Assembly (NCBI GenBank): GCA_025655575.1
Contig: JAHXIP010000004.1
Span: forward strand, 1-64,000
Source: Candidatus Thiodiazotropha sp. (ex Monitilora ramsayi)
Lineage (GTDB): Bacteria > Pseudomonadota > Gammaproteobacteria > Chromatiales > Chromatiaceae
Length of the DNA: 64,000 bases
Reading direction: 5' to 3'
Made by a program: the position numbers and the translations under genes. This document shows positions 26,622-35,827 of this stretch, piece by piece (positions within the stretch are counted from its first letter, which is position 1; each line of letters opens with the position of its first letter). Below the pieces are notes generated by a model. It made no database searches. It worked only from the letters and a program-made list of their open reading frames with translations, and had not been told where the DNA came from.

Positions 26622-26960
26622 TCAGCCTGCTGCGCCATCGGTCGACTGGCTGCGTTGCGCCTTCTCCTCCAGGCCGGAAAGTCCGAAACGCCGCTGCAAC
26701 TCCTGGAGTACATCAGTCGGTCCCAAGCCCTGATGGGCAAGCAGAACCAGCGTGTGAAACCAGAGATCCGCCGTCTCGTATACGATCTTGTCCGCAGCGC
26801 CGTCCTTCGCCGCCATTACGGTCTCGGTGGCCTCCTCACCGATCTTCTTGAGAATGGCATCAAGCCCCTTATCGTAGAGCTTGGCCACATACGAGCTGTC
26901 TGGCTCCGCTTGCTTGCGTTCTTCCAGCACTTGCGCCAATTGTTGCAGGACATCACTCAT
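26622..26960 (-). CDS. hisE: Phosphoribosyl-ATP pyrophosphatase
   Basis: 112 residues, a stand-alone HisE. It hydrolyses phosphoribosyl-ATP to phosphoribosyl-AMP, step 2 of histidine synthesis. The MazG-like helices show [13 protein letters not shown] and [15 protein letters not shown], which supply the metal-binding acidic residues. It is separated from hisI by a repeat element instead of being fused to it, and is followed by tatABC, an arrangement also seen in pseudomonads. Confidence 0.94.
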   Translation of the reverse strand: MSDVLQQLAQVLEERKQAEPDSSYVAKLYDKGLDAILKKIGEEATETVMAAKDGAADKIVYETADLWFHTLVLLAHQGLGPTDVLQELQRRFGLSGLEEKAQRSQSTDGAAG

Positions 26961-26989
26961 ATTGAATCCTTAGACCGTTAAATCTGTTT

Positions 26990-27202
26990 GGGGTTGTTCA
27001 TAACGCTTTATAACGCAAAGGGCGCAAAGAAGCGCCAAGGACGCAGAGTTGAAAAAAGAATTCTCTACCCCCTACAACCTGGGGTGCATTGCGACTTCTC
27101 ACAAACCGCTGGATTCCACCTACACAGGAATGACGGTCTCTGAATAAATCGAGGTGTGTCGAATTGAGTTATCATGACGCTCTTTGCGTTATAAACAACC
27201 CC
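26990..27202. repeat. 213-bp element with terminal inverted repeats between hisI and hisE
   Basis: GGGGTTGTT...TATAACGCAAAG at the left (26990-27020) is mirrored by CTTTGCGTTATA followed by AACAACCCC at the right (27182-27202). The left copy carries an extra ten bases, a partial duplication of ATAACGCTT. The interior holds GCGCAAAGAAGCGCCAAGGACGC-like and ATTCCACCTACACAGGAATG-like strings common in gammaproteobacterial intergenic repeats. No coding sequence. It ends on the first base of the hisI stop codon, so it looks like an inserted miniature element inside the histidine operon. Confidence 0.6.
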
Positions 27203-27585
27203 TATTTGTTGTAAATCTCATCGGGATCTTTCAGCACCGGCAGAACTTCTACCCATTCGTCATCCTGTAACTCCCGATAGAAACAGTTGTGCCGCCCGGT
27301 ATGACAGGCGATGCCGCCCTTCTGTTCCACCTCCAGCAGCACCACATCCCCATCGCAATCGAGGCGAATGGCATGCACCACCTGCTGATGGCCGGACGCT
27401 TCACCCTTGTGCCAGAGTTTATTTCTTGAGCGGGACCAATATACGGCATGACCACTCTGTGACGTCAGCTGAAGTGCCTCACGGTTCATCCAGGCCATCA
27501 TCAGAATCTTGCCACTACCCGCTTCCTGAGCGATTGCGGGCACCAGGCCCTGTTCGTCCCACTTGATGCTGTCCAGCCAGCTCAC
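27202..27585 (-). CDS. hisI: Phosphoribosyl-AMP cyclohydrolase
   Basis: 127 residues. It opens the purine ring of phosphoribosyl-AMP, step 3 of histidine synthesis. Family motifs seen: [40 protein letters not shown] (Asp/Cys metal ligands) and [10 protein letters not shown] with the zinc Cys. ATG overlaps the hisF stop by four bases. The stop codon abuts the right end of the inverted-repeat element. Confidence 0.96.
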   Translation of the reverse strand: MSWLDSIKWDEQGLVPAIAQEAGSGKILMMAWMNREALQLTSQSGHAVYWSRSRNKLWHKGEASGHQQVVHAIRLDCDGDVVLLEVEQKGGIACHTGRHNCFYRELQDDEWVEVLPVLKDPDEIYNK

Positions 27586-28352
27586 AGACGCACCTCGACA
27601 CCCTGCCCCTGCATGAACTGCTTTGCCTCACCAATGGAGTATTCAGCGAAGTGGAAAATGCTGGCGGCCAACACGGCATCGGCGCCACCCAGTTTTACAC
27701 CATCCACCAGATGATCAAGATTGCCGACACCGCCGGAGGCAATCACCGGAATCGGTACCGCTTCGACAATGGCACGGGTCAGTTTGTTGTCGAAACCAAT
27801 CTTAGTGCCATCCCGGTCCATGCTGGTGAGTAGAATCTCCCCGGCACCATAGTCACTCATTCGCTTTGCCCACTCAATGGCATCCAGACCTGTGGGCTTG
27901 CGCCCGCCATGGGTGAAAATCTCCCACTTCATAGGCTCCCCCTCAGCACTGACCTGCTTGGCGTCGATGGCCACCACAATGCACTGGGAGCCGAAACGCT
28001 CGGTGGCTTCTTTAACAAACTCCGGGTTGAAGACCGCCGCGGTGTTGATCGCCACCTTGTCGGCACCGGCATTGAGCATACGGCGAATATCGTCTGCTTT
28101 GCGGATTCCACCGCCCACAGTAAGAGGAATAAACACCTCGCTGGCCACCTGCTCGACCACATGTACGATGGTCTCACGATCATCTGAGCTGGCGGTGATA
28201 TCAAGAAAGGTGATCTCGTCGGCCCCTTCCTCGTTATAGCGCCGCGCCACTTCGACGGGATCACCCGCATCGCGGATATCAACGAACTTGACGCCTTTGA
28301 CCACACGGCCGGCATCGACATCGAGACAGGGGATGATTCGTTTGGCGAGCAT
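27582..28352 (-). CDS. hisF: Imidazole glycerol phosphate synthase, cyclase subunit
   Basis: 256 residues, a complete (beta/alpha)8 barrel. [15 protein letters not shown] at the N-terminus carries the first catalytic Asp, [12 protein letters not shown] and [12 protein letters not shown] form the two phosphate sites, and [11 protein letters not shown] holds the second catalytic Asp. It pairs with HisH to use ammonia from glutamine and make imidazole glycerol phosphate and AICAR. It lies two bases from hisA. Confidence 0.97.
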   Translation of the reverse strand: MLAKRIIPCLDVDAGRVVKGVKFVDIRDAGDPVEVARRYNEEGADEITFLDITASSDDRETIVHVVEQVASEVFIPLTVGGGIRKADDIRRMLNAGADKVAINTAAVFNPEFVKEATERFGSQCIVVAIDAKQVSAEGEPMKWEIFTHGGRKPTGLDAIEWAKRMSDYGAGEILLTSMDRDGTKIGFDNKLTRAIVEAVPIPVIASGGVGNLDHLVDGVKLGGADAVLAASIFHFAEYSIGEAKQFMQGQGVEVRL

Positions 28353-28354
28353 GT

Positions 28355-29095
28355 TCAGTTTCCCGTCAGTTCATCGGCTAATTTTTGACCTGCGGCAAGA
28401 TCCAAGGTGCCCTCGTAGATGGCACGACCGGTGATAGCTCCCGTGATATTGCTTGTCTCAGCCCGGCAGAGGGCGTCGATATCATTGATGTCTGTAATAC
28501 CACCGGAAGCGATAACCGGTATGGAGATCGCATTGGCCAACGCCGCTGTAGCCTCCACATTGGGACCGCTGAGCATGCCGTCACGACCGATGTCGGTATA
28601 AACGATGGCGGAAACCCCATCATCCTCGAATCGTTTGGCCAGTTCGGTGACCTCCTGATCGGTCACCTCAGCCCATCCGTTGATCGCTACCATGCCTTCT
28701 TTGGCATCCAGACCGACAATCACATGGCCGGGAAAAGCCTGGCAGGCACGGGCAACGAATTCGGGCTCCTTAACGGCCTGGGTACCGATAATGCAGTAGC
28801 TGACACCCGCATTCAGGTAGGCCTCAATAGTGGCTTCATCGCGGATGCCGCCACCCACCTGGATCGGTACCGCCGGGTAGGCACTGGCGATGGCACGAAT
28901 TACCTCGCCATTAACCGGCTCACCGGCAAAGGCGCCATTGAGATCCACCAGATGCAGACGACGCCCACCCGCCTCGACCCAGCGAGTCGCCATATCGACA
29001 GGATTGTTGGAGAAGACCGTGTCGTCTTCCATGCGGCCTTGGCGCAAACGTACACACTGGCCATCTTTGAGATCGATCGCGGGTATTAAAAGCAC
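28355..29095 (-). CDS. hisA: Phosphoribosylformimino-5-aminoimidazole carboxamide ribotide isomerase
   Basis: 246 residues, (beta/alpha)8 barrel of the HisA type: [18 protein letters not shown] with the catalytic Asp, [13 protein letters not shown], and [14 protein letters not shown] with the second Asp. It catalyses the Amadori isomerisation that feeds HisF/HisH. GTG start, six bases after the hisH stop. Confidence 0.97.
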   Translation of the reverse strand: MLLIPAIDLKDGQCVRLRQGRMEDDTVFSNNPVDMATRWVEAGGRRLHLVDLNGAFAGEPVNGEVIRAIASAYPAVPIQVGGGIRDEATIEAYLNAGVSYCIIGTQAVKEPEFVARACQAFPGHVIVGLDAKEGMVAINGWAEVTDQEVTELAKRFEDDGVSAIVYTDIGRDGMLSGPNVEATAALANAISIPVIASGGITDINDIDALCRAETSNITGAITGRAIYEGTLDLAAGQKLADELTGN

Positions 29096-29101
29096 GGTGA
29101 T

Positions 29102-29743
29102 TTATACCTTCCAGTTGACGAAATTTTTTAACAGCTGCAACCCGGCATCGGCACTTTTCTCCGGGTGGAACTGCACCGCGAAAAGGTTGTTCTCCGCAAT
29201 GGCGCTGGCGAAGCTGACGCCGTAATCGGTGGTCGCCGCCGCCAGGTCTTTCCTCTCCGGATCTACATAGTAACTGTGTACGAAATAGAAACGGCTATCC
29301 TGGGGAATCTGATGCCAAAGGGGGTGATCGGATAGTTGATGTACCCGGTTCCAACCCATATGCGGTATTTTCATCGCCTCTCCGTCGGGAGCGATGCCAC
29401 CAGGGAAGTGATGCACATGGCCTTTATAGAGACCCAATAGTTGCGTACCGCCGTTCTCTTCACTGAAGTCGAGCAATACTTGCTGTCCCATACAGATACC
29501 GAGAAAGGGCTTGCTATGCGCCGCTTGCAGAATCGCTTTATTGAGGTGGTGATCGGAAATGGCTGCCATACAGTCCCGAGCAGCGCCCTGACCGGGAAAT
29601 ACGACTCGGTCTGACGTCAGAATCAAGGCAGGATCGTCAGTGACCAGCACCTCATCTCCCGCACCTGCCACATGTTCCACTGCCTTTGCAACGGAACGCA
29701 GGTTGCCCATCCCGTAATCGATCACGGTGATACGTTGTGTCAT
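29102..29743 (-). CDS. hisH: Imidazole glycerol phosphate synthase, glutaminase subunit
   Basis: 213 residues, class I glutamine amidotransferase. The nucleophile Cys is in FLGICMGQQVLLD, and the His-Glu pair in VQFHPEKS. It supplies ammonia to HisF. It lies between hisB (21 bases upstream) and hisA. Confidence 0.97.
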   Translation of the reverse strand: MTQRITVIDYGMGNLRSVAKAVEHVAGAGDEVLVTDDPALILTSDRVVFPGQGAARDCMAAISDHHLNKAILQAAHSKPFLGICMGQQVLLDFSEENGGTQLLGLYKGHVHHFPGGIAPDGEAMKIPHMGWNRVHQLSDHPLWHQIPQDSRFYFVHSYYVDPERKDLAAATTDYGVSFASAIAENNLFAVQFHPEKSADAGLQLLKNFVNWKV

Positions 29744-29764
29744 CGGCTTACTACCCGTGAATGC

Positions 29765-30379
29765 TTAGAGACTGCCCTTGGTGGAGGGCACTTGGTCAGA
29801 CATGCGGGGATCCGGCTCCAGCGCCATACGCAGGGCGCGACCCAGGGCCTTGAAAACCGTCTCTGCCTGATGATGGGCGTTGATGCCACGCAGGTTATCG
29901 ATGTGCAGGGTGATGCCGGCGTGATTGACCAGTCCCTGAAAGAACTCCTGGAACAGATCCACATCGAAGTCACCGATACGGGCTCGCGTAAAATCCACAG
30001 CGTAAACCAGTCCGGGACGACCGGAAAAATCGATCACCACCCGCGACAAAGCCTCGTCCAACGGCACATAGGCGTGACCGTAACGACGAATGCCTTTTTT
30101 ATCCCCGACCGCCTTTGCCAAGGCCTGACCCAGGGTGATACCGATATCCTCCACCGTGTGGTGCGCATCGATGTACAGGTCTCCCTCAGCGGTGACAGCA
30201 AGATCGATCAGCCCGTGGCGGGCGATCTGATCCATCATGTGATCGAGGAATGGTACCCCTGTCTTGAAAGCGGTCTCACCGGTGCCGTCCAGATTCAGAC
30301 TAACCTGTATCCGGGTCTCCAGGGTGTTGCGCTCAACCTCCGCGGTACGCTGCATGGTGGTGGCTCCGATCTGAGTCAT
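29765..30379 (-). CDS. hisB: Imidazoleglycerol-phosphate dehydratase
   Basis: 204 residues, the monofunctional HisB (no histidinol-phosphatase domain). The manganese-binding repeats [11 protein letters not shown] and [13 protein letters not shown] and the [12 protein letters not shown] segment are present. It dehydrates imidazole glycerol phosphate. First gene of the leftward hisBHAFIE cluster. The ATG at 30379 gives a slightly long N-terminus; an internal Met at residue 9 ([11 protein letters not shown]) is a possible start. Confidence 0.95.
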   Translation of the reverse strand: MTQIGATTMQRTAEVERNTLETRIQVSLNLDGTGETAFKTGVPFLDHMMDQIARHGLIDLAVTAEGDLYIDAHHTVEDIGITLGQALAKAVGDKKGIRRYGHAYVPLDEALSRVVIDFSGRPGLVYAVDFTRARIGDFDVDLFQEFFQGLVNHAGITLHIDNLRGINAHHQAETVFKALGRALRMALEPDPRMSDQVPSTKGSL

Positions 30380-30548
30380 TCAAGCGGGCTGTGCCCAAAG
30401 GAGCGTATTCTAGCCCGGATATTTCACCCGGTCACTTATATATTTGGTTAACGCTTTGTTTCTAGGCCCGTTAGGACGACTCAGATTATGGGCCACTGAC
30501 AGCAGACAACTTGACGCTCAACAGTATACCTTCAGCTCGGCAAGTCGT

Positions 30549-31511
30549 TCAGAAAAGCTCCGACTCGACCTCCAGGTAGGCCAGATTGATATGCCGGCCG
30601 ATATTGCGTTCAAAATCGACCCAATTGTGAAAAGGTCCGAGTGTCTCGATAATCTTCGGCTTCATCTCGAAATCGCTGAGCCCTTCATCGAAATACTTAG
30701 CGACCTCCGCCTTCATTGTCGACAGGTATCTGCGGTATGTCTGAGGCACTTCACGTCCGCCCGTATCGCCATGCCCTGGCACAAAGATCTCAGCCTGGGT
30801 GGCCAGGGCCATATCAATGGCTGCGATATTGCCACCGAAAGTACCGCTATCCATCCGGCCAAAACGGTTATTCATGACATTGTCACCGAGGAATACAACC
30901 CTGTGCTCCGGCAGTTCGATCATGATGTCGCTATGGCTGTGAGCCTTGGGTTCATAGAGAATACGAATGGTAATACCCGCCAGGCTCAGCTCGTCGCCAT
31001 GGGTAGCCGTATTTCCCGGCGGCACCTCAATCGTGCCTTTGACAGCACCCTCAGTCATGCGCATCAGGGTGGCCAGAAAGGCCTGGCCGTCACCCTTTTC
31101 GACCATTTTCCGCATCTCTTCATGGCCAAAGATCGGTATGTCGGGATAGGCCTCACGAACCGCCTGATTGGCGAACCAGTGATCACCATGAATATGCGTA
31201 TTGAATACAGCAACCACCGGTAGATTACTGACACTACGTACCTGGCGAAGCACCATTTCACCGACCTGAACACTGGAGCCTGGGTCAATCAAGATTATGC
31301 CGTCGTCACCTACAACGAAGGCCGGATTGTTGATAAATCCCTGATTCTCCACTGAGGGAACACCCAATGGTCCATGAATCACATAGACCCCTTTTGCCAC
31401 CTCTTTCACCGGGTAGTCAGAGACATCCGGTCCCCGTTCCGCCATTGCAGGCATCAGCATGCTGAGTAGTGTCAAGCCCAGGATCAGATAGCTTGGTAGA
31501 TTCCGCATCAT
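30549..31511 (-). CDS. Exported metallo-beta-lactamase-fold hydrolase
   Basis: 320 residues from this ATG. A signal peptide (MMRNLPSYLILGLTLLSML, cleaved near AMAERG) leads to an MBL domain with the zinc motif NTHIHGDHWFAN, a second His in GHGDTGGR, and LGDNVMNN for the bridging Asp. The layout fits the periplasmic MBL group that includes quinoprotein-associated SoxH-like hydrolases; SoxH itself accompanies sulfur-oxidation genes, but no such gene is adjacent. The start at 31511 is chosen so that the protein begins at the signal peptide; a longer frame reaches 31553. Substrate unknown. Confidence 0.8.
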   Translation of the reverse strand: MMRNLPSYLILGLTLLSMLMPAMAERGPDVSDYPVKEVAKGVYVIHGPLGVPSVENQGFINNPAFVVGDDGIILIDPGSSVQVGEMVLRQVRSVSNLPVVAVFNTHIHGDHWFANQAVREAYPDIPIFGHEEMRKMVEKGDGQAFLATLMRMTEGAVKGTIEVPPGNTATHGDELSLAGITIRILYEPKAHSHSDIMIELPEHRVVFLGDNVMNNRFGRMDSGTFGGNIAAIDMALATQAEIFVPGHGDTGGREVPQTYRRYLSTMKAEVAKYFDEGLSDFEMKPKIIETLGPFHNWVDFERNIGRHINLAYLEVESELF

Positions 31512-31754
31512 AATTATGACTCGCTTCTTTTCATGATAAAAAAATGCCTGCACCCAATTTATACTGACAGGTCCTTTGTGGGTAGCACTGAATTATCGTA
31601 TCCCATCGTTAACTCAAAAATCCTTCTTAGGGATACTAACTGCCAACCAAGCAGGCAGTTGGAGTTATCAACAACAATCTCTCTCAAGGTCAGTGAGAGG
31701 TATTTTGCAGGGAGTTAGGCAGTAATAAAACCGTAGATGAGATAGGGGAAACGC

Positions 31755-32192
31755 TCAGCTCTCAAGCCAGAAGGTCACAGGACCATCATTGGTCAGACTG
31801 ACCTGCATATCTGCACCGAACTCACCACAAGCAACTCTTTTATGGGTTCTTTCTGCGTGGCTCAGCAAGTGCTCAAACAGTCTGGCTCCCAGTACCGGAT
31901 CTGCTGCACTCGAGAAACCAGCCCGTGTTCCCTTTTGTGTATTCGCCGCAAGCGTGAACTGGGGAACCAGGAGAAGACCGCCGTCGATGTCCCGCAAGCT
32001 AAGATTCATGCGTCCCGTCTTATCGGGAAAGACTCGATAACCCAGCAGCCTCTCCAGCAACCGTTCAGCACTGGATTCATCGTCGGTTTTTTGCACCCCG
32101 ATCAACACAACCAAACCCTGGGCAATCTCTCCAACACAATGACCGTCGACGACAACCCTTCCTTCAGATACTCGTTGAAGCAAGCCGATCAC
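31755..32192 (-). CDS. dtd: D-aminoacyl-tRNA deacylase
   Basis: 145 residues of the Dtd family. It removes D-amino acids (and glycine from mischarged tRNA-Ala) to proofread tRNA charging. Seen: MIGLLQRVSEGRV start, LVPQFTLAANTQKG with the SQ-like cross-subunit motif (here PQF), and the NDGPVTFWLES end carrying the Gly-cisPro element. Its ATG overlaps the pip stop, so the two genes are coupled. Confidence 0.95.
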   Translation of the reverse strand: MIGLLQRVSEGRVVVDGHCVGEIAQGLVVLIGVQKTDDESSAERLLERLLGYRVFPDKTGRMNLSLRDIDGGLLLVPQFTLAANTQKGTRAGFSSAADPVLGARLFEHLLSHAERTHKRVACGEFGADMQVSLTNDGPVTFWLES

Positions 32193-33139
32193 TTCAGTTC
32201 CCGGGCAAATCTATCGGTGGTCTCAATCAGGGCTTGTCGAATACCGGGCTCTGTCGCGGAGTGTCCCGCATCCGGGATCACCATCAGCTCGCTACCCTCC
32301 CAGGCCTGATGCAATTGCCAGGCGGAATCCATGGGGCAGATAAGATCGTAACGCCCCTGCACAATGACCCCGGGGATACCCGCAAGCTTTTCGGCATCCT
32401 CCAGCAGTTGATTGGGACGCAGAAAGGCCTGATTGACGAAGTAGTGGCTCTCTATGCGTGCCAGGCTCAGGGCGGTATGGGGCTGAGAAAAAAAGTCAAC
32501 CACTGATGCGTTGGGATGAAGACTGGCAGTTCGGCCCTCCCAGATAGACCAAGCCTTCGCAGCCGCCATCCGCTGCAACTCATTATCGCCTGTCAGCCTG
32601 CGATGATAGGCCTCAAGCATATTGTGCCGCTCAACATCTGCAATCGGTGCCACGAAATCCTCCCAGTAATCGGGGAAGACCTTGCTGGCGCCGGCCTGGT
32701 AAAACCAGGCAATCTCCTCATCGCGACAGAGAAAGATCCCACGCAGCACCATACCAAGCACACGATCCGGGTGAGATTGGGCGTAGGCCAGCGCCAGTGT
32801 GGAACCCCATGACCCACCGAACAACAGCCAACGCTCAATACCGAGTGATTGACGAATCGCCTCAATATCATCAACCAGATCCCAGGTGGAGTTGTTCTCC
32901 AACTTTGCATGGGGCGTAGAGCGACCGCACCCACGTTGATCGAAGAGCACCACGTGATAGGCAGTCGGATCGAAGAATCGGCGATGATAGGGCTCACATC
33001 CAGCCCCCGGTCCACCGTGCAGAAAGAGGATGGGAATGCCTTTAGGGTTGCCTACCTGCTCGATATAGAGCTGATGCCCACCCCCTACGCTGAATTTGCT
33101 AGAGGTAAATGCCTCAATCTGAGGGTATAAGTCTTTCAT
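32189..33139 (-). CDS. pip: Prolyl (proline imino-) aminopeptidase
   Basis: 316 residues, alpha/beta hydrolase of peptidase family S33. It releases N-terminal proline from peptides in the cytoplasm. The nucleophile Ser is in FGGSWGSTLAL, oxyanion region in LHGGPGAGCEP, and the Asp and His in GRYDLICP and PDAGHSATEPG. No signal peptide. A perfect 18-bp palindrome lies 20 bases upstream of its start. Confidence 0.95.
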   Translation of the reverse strand: MKDLYPQIEAFTSSKFSVGGGHQLYIEQVGNPKGIPILFLHGGPGAGCEPYHRRFFDPTAYHVVLFDQRGCGRSTPHAKLENNSTWDLVDDIEAIRQSLGIERWLLFGGSWGSTLALAYAQSHPDRVLGMVLRGIFLCRDEEIAWFYQAGASKVFPDYWEDFVAPIADVERHNMLEAYHRRLTGDNELQRMAAAKAWSIWEGRTASLHPNASVVDFFSQPHTALSLARIESHYFVNQAFLRPNQLLEDAEKLAGIPGVIVQGRYDLICPMDSAWQLHQAWEGSELMVIPDAGHSATEPGIRQALIETTDRFARELK

Positions 33140-33159
33140 ATTATTAACAAAAATTTCCG

Positions 33160-33177
33160 TGTAGGAATATACCTACA
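33160..33177. promoter_or_regulatory. 18-bp palindrome upstream of pip
   Basis: TGTAGG-AATATA-CCTACA is a perfect inverted repeat between pip and the candidate small RNA, in an AT-rich promoter-like stretch. A repressor operator is possible; no known regulator consensus was matched. Confidence 0.4.
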
Positions 33178-33219
33178 GAGATAGTTGAAAATTCTCACAC
33201 TCGGACTGTTAATTTTTGT

Positions 33220-33354
33220 GTAATTATTGAGTTGTCGTCATCAAGGACGTACCCCCAGGATCACTTAAGCACAGGAGGGCGTCAGGGAAGATAAGCTTTG
33301 CCAACCAAGCCGACGACTATAAGCCCGACTGCATGGAATGCTGTCGGGCTTTTT
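33220..33354 (+). ncRNA. Candidate small RNA with GGA motifs
   Basis: A stretch of about 130 bases on the plus strand between two minus-strand genes ends in a strong terminator (33322-33354) that no plus-strand gene accounts for. It contains AAGGA, AGGA, AGGA and GGGA motifs, an outer 6-bp pairing GTCGTC (33234-33239) with GACGAC (33312-33317), and an inner hairpin GACG...CCCCC with GGAGGGCGTC whose loop exposes AGGA. This resembles a short CsrB/RsmY-type RNA. The promoter is guessed from TTGAAA near 33185 and AT-rich sequence near 33210. It could also be only the typA terminator region. Confidence 0.3.
33322..33354 (+). terminator. Strong hairpin terminator, plus-strand orientation
   Basis: AGCCCGAC and GTCGGGCT pair perfectly, with an inner GCAT/ATGC pairing, followed on the plus strand by TTTTTCTT. 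In the other direction (end of typA) only a short, interrupted T-run follows, so it works best for a plus-strand transcript. Confidence 0.7.
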
Positions 33355-33379
33355 CTTGTCCGGTCGATTTGTGGTGAGT

Positions 33380-35191
33380 TCAATCCCGAGCGGCGCGTTT
33401 GCGCTCGTGCTCCTTCAAGTATTTTTTGCGGATACGGATTGCACTTGGTGTCACCTCGACCAACTCATCATCCTCTACGAACTCCAGCGCCTGCTCCAGA
33501 CTATAGCGCAGAGGTGGCGTCAGCATAATAGCGTCGTCCTTGCCTGATGCCCGGACATTGGTGAGTTGCTTGCCTTTCAGCGGATTGACCACCAGATCGT
33601 TCTCACGCGAATGGATACCGACGATCTGGCCTTCATAGACCTCATCACTCGGCTTGGAGAAGAGTCTGCCCCGCTCCTGTAGATTGAACAGAGCAAAGCC
33701 AAGCACCTTTCCCTGGCCGTTGGATATCAGCACACCATTTTTTCGCGGTGCTATGCCTCCGTGGGAAGCCGGTCCGTAATGATCGAAAACGTGGTAGATC
33801 AGCCCCGTACCGGAGGTACTGGTCATAAAATCGGTCTGGAAACCGATCAGGCCTCGTGAAGGAATGATGTAATCCAGCCGCACACGTCCCTTTCCGTCAG
33901 GCACCATGTCCTTCAGATCGCCCTTACGCTCACCCAAGGCCTCCATGATGGTGCCCTGGTGATTCTCTTCCACATCCACAGTGACCTGTTCATAGGGTTC
34001 GCAGACCTCACCGTCGATCTCGCGGAAGATTACCTCTGGGCGGGAGACCGCCAGCTCGAAGCCCTCCCGGCGCATCGATTCAATGAGTACGGAGAGATGC
34101 AGCTCACCGCGTCCTGAGACCTTGAACTTCTCCGGGTCGGTGCCCTCTTCCACCCGCAGGGCTACATTGTGGATCAGCTCCCGCTCCAGGCGCTCTTTGA
34201 GCTGTCGGGAGGTGAGGTATTTTCCCTCACGTCCGGCAAAGGGGGAGGTGTTGACCTGGAAGGTCATGGAGACGGTCGGTTCATCCACACTGAGATGGGG
34301 CATCGCCTCCACATGCTCAGGATGGCAGAAAGTATCCGAGACGTTGGGTGCCTCAAGACCGGTCACCGCAATGATATCTCCCGCAGCGGCCTCATCCACT
34401 TCGAAACGATCCAAGCCCAGATAGCCATAGACCAGGCCGACCTTTGCCCGCTGCTCTTCACCGTCGTATTTGACCACGGTGATCTGCTGGTTGGGCCGTA
34501 CCTTGCCCCGAGTCACGCGGCCGACCGCAATGGCGCCCACATAACTGTTGTAATCCAGATTCGAGACCTGCATCTGAAACGGACCGTCCGGATCCACATC
34601 GGGTACCGGACAATGTTCGACGATGGTTTCGAACAGGGGTGTCATATCACCTTCACTGATACCACTCTCCAGCCCAGCGAAACCGTTTATCGCCGAGGCA
34701 TAGACGATAGGAAAATCGAGCTGTTCGTCCGTGGCGCCCAGTTGATCGAAAAGTTCGAAAACCTGATCAATGACCCAGTCCGGTCGTGCACCCGGTTTGT
34801 CGATCTTATTGACGACCACAATCGGGCGCAGCCCGTGCTTGAAAGCCTTCTGCGTCACAAAACGCGTCTGCGGCATGGGGCCTTCCTGCGCATCCACCAG
34901 CAGCAGAACAGAATCGACCATGGAGAGCACTCGCTCTACCTCACCACCGAAGTCCGCGTGGCCAGGCGTGTCGACCACATTGATGCGGAAATCATTCCAG
35001 CGAATCGCCGTATTCTTCGACAGGATAGTGATACCCCGTTCCTTCTCCTGGTCATTGGAATCCATGACCCGTTCCACAATACCGAAGCGCTCTCCCAGCG
35101 TACCGGACTGTTTCAGCAACTCATCCACAAGGGTTGTCTTGCCATGGTCAACGTGGGCGATGATAGCGATATTTCTGAGAGACTGGATCAC
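33380..35191 (-). CDS. typA: Ribosome-associated GTPase TypA/BipA
   Basis: 603 residues, complete translational GTPase. G1 [10 protein letters not shown]2-region [10 protein letters not shown]3 [13 protein letters not shown]4 [10 protein letters not shown] are all present, followed by the EF-G-like domains II, III and V and the BipA-specific C-terminal domain. It acts on 50S assembly and stress or low-temperature translation. Monocistronic by spacing; its terminator region overlaps the candidate small RNA. Confidence 0.97.
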   Translation of the reverse strand: MIQSLRNIAIIAHVDHGKTTLVDELLKQSGTLGERFGIVERVMDSNDQEKERGITILSKNTAIRWNDFRINVVDTPGHADFGGEVERVLSMVDSVLLLVDAQEGPMPQTRFVTQKAFKHGLRPIVVVNKIDKPGARPDWVIDQVFELFDQLGATDEQLDFPIVYASAINGFAGLESGISEGDMTPLFETIVEHCPVPDVDPDGPFQMQVSNLDYNSYVGAIAVGRVTRGKVRPNQQITVVKYDGEEQRAKVGLVYGYLGLDRFEVDEAAAGDIIAVTGLEAPNVSDTFCHPEHVEAMPHLSVDEPTVSMTFQVNTSPFAGREGKYLTSRQLKERLERELIHNVALRVEEGTDPEKFKVSGRGELHLSVLIESMRREGFELAVSRPEVIFREIDGEVCEPYEQVTVDVEENHQGTIMEALGERKGDLKDMVPDGKGRVRLDYIIPSRGLIGFQTDFMTSTSGTGLIYHVFDHYGPASHGGIAPRKNGVLISNGQGKVLGFALFNLQERGRLFSKPSDEVYEGQIVGIHSRENDLVVNPLKGKQLTNVRASGKDDAIMLTPPLRYSLEQALEFVEDDELVEVTPSAIRIRKKYLKEHERKRAARD

Positions 35192-35827
35192 GGAGATGTC
35201 CTGCGGAAAAAAGAGGGCGGATTATACCTATTAAATGACGCTTGTCCGTCTTATTTTAAAATAAGTTGAAATTACAACACGTTAGCGCGCACTCAAAGAA
35301 TCATTAATACAAGTTATCGACAACCCCTTTTCATAATAAAAAATTATCGCTTACTCACAGATGCTGTGGATAACTCTGTTGACAACACCACAGAACGCCC
35401 TCTCAAGCCGCATGTTTCTTACATTTTCATTAAATTGTAAAAAAACTGAACAATTAATTTTTTTATATTTATAACAATAAGTTACAATCAATCTACCTGA
35501 TAAAAAACTGACAGGCCGCATACCGAACTACACTTTTTCATGTGGCATAAAAGGACTGTGTATAGGGTAACCAGAGAGAGGGGGAACATTCTGTGAAAAC
35601 AGGCCTTTAGCGATTAAAAAAACATCCATTGCCAAATTTTCTGGTATTTGGCTTTTCCCTAATAATCAAATACACCGGTCTACTTCTACTGCTTGCACTC
35701 ACCCTCAATTAGCGACAGGATAGTCGGCTATTGGCGGCAAACGCACCCTATAAAGCCAGGGTTCTCCCTACGGGAAAACACCTGAGTGCCGCGTCTACAT
35801 CAGTCACATTGAAGAAGTGAAGCAGTT
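35192..35827. other. AT-rich non-coding region with DnaA-box-like sites
   Basis: 636 bases with no convincing gene. A perfect DnaA box (TGTGGATAA, 35365-35373, reverse orientation) and a one-mismatch copy (TTATCGACA, 35314-35322) lie about 50 bases apart, next to an AT-rich tract (about 35430-35500). TATTTGGCTTTTCC near 35645 follows an imperfect repeat of TTTGG-type bases (GCCAAATTTTCTGGTATTTGGC), a small hairpin with a short T-run. The rest is the promoter region of the moxR operon and of typA. Confidence 0.5.

Noticed and set aside
34169..35269. 366-residue open frame on the plus strand opposite typA
   Set aside because: Lies fully over the conserved TypA frame, has no recognisable domain, and its composition is that of an antisense translation.
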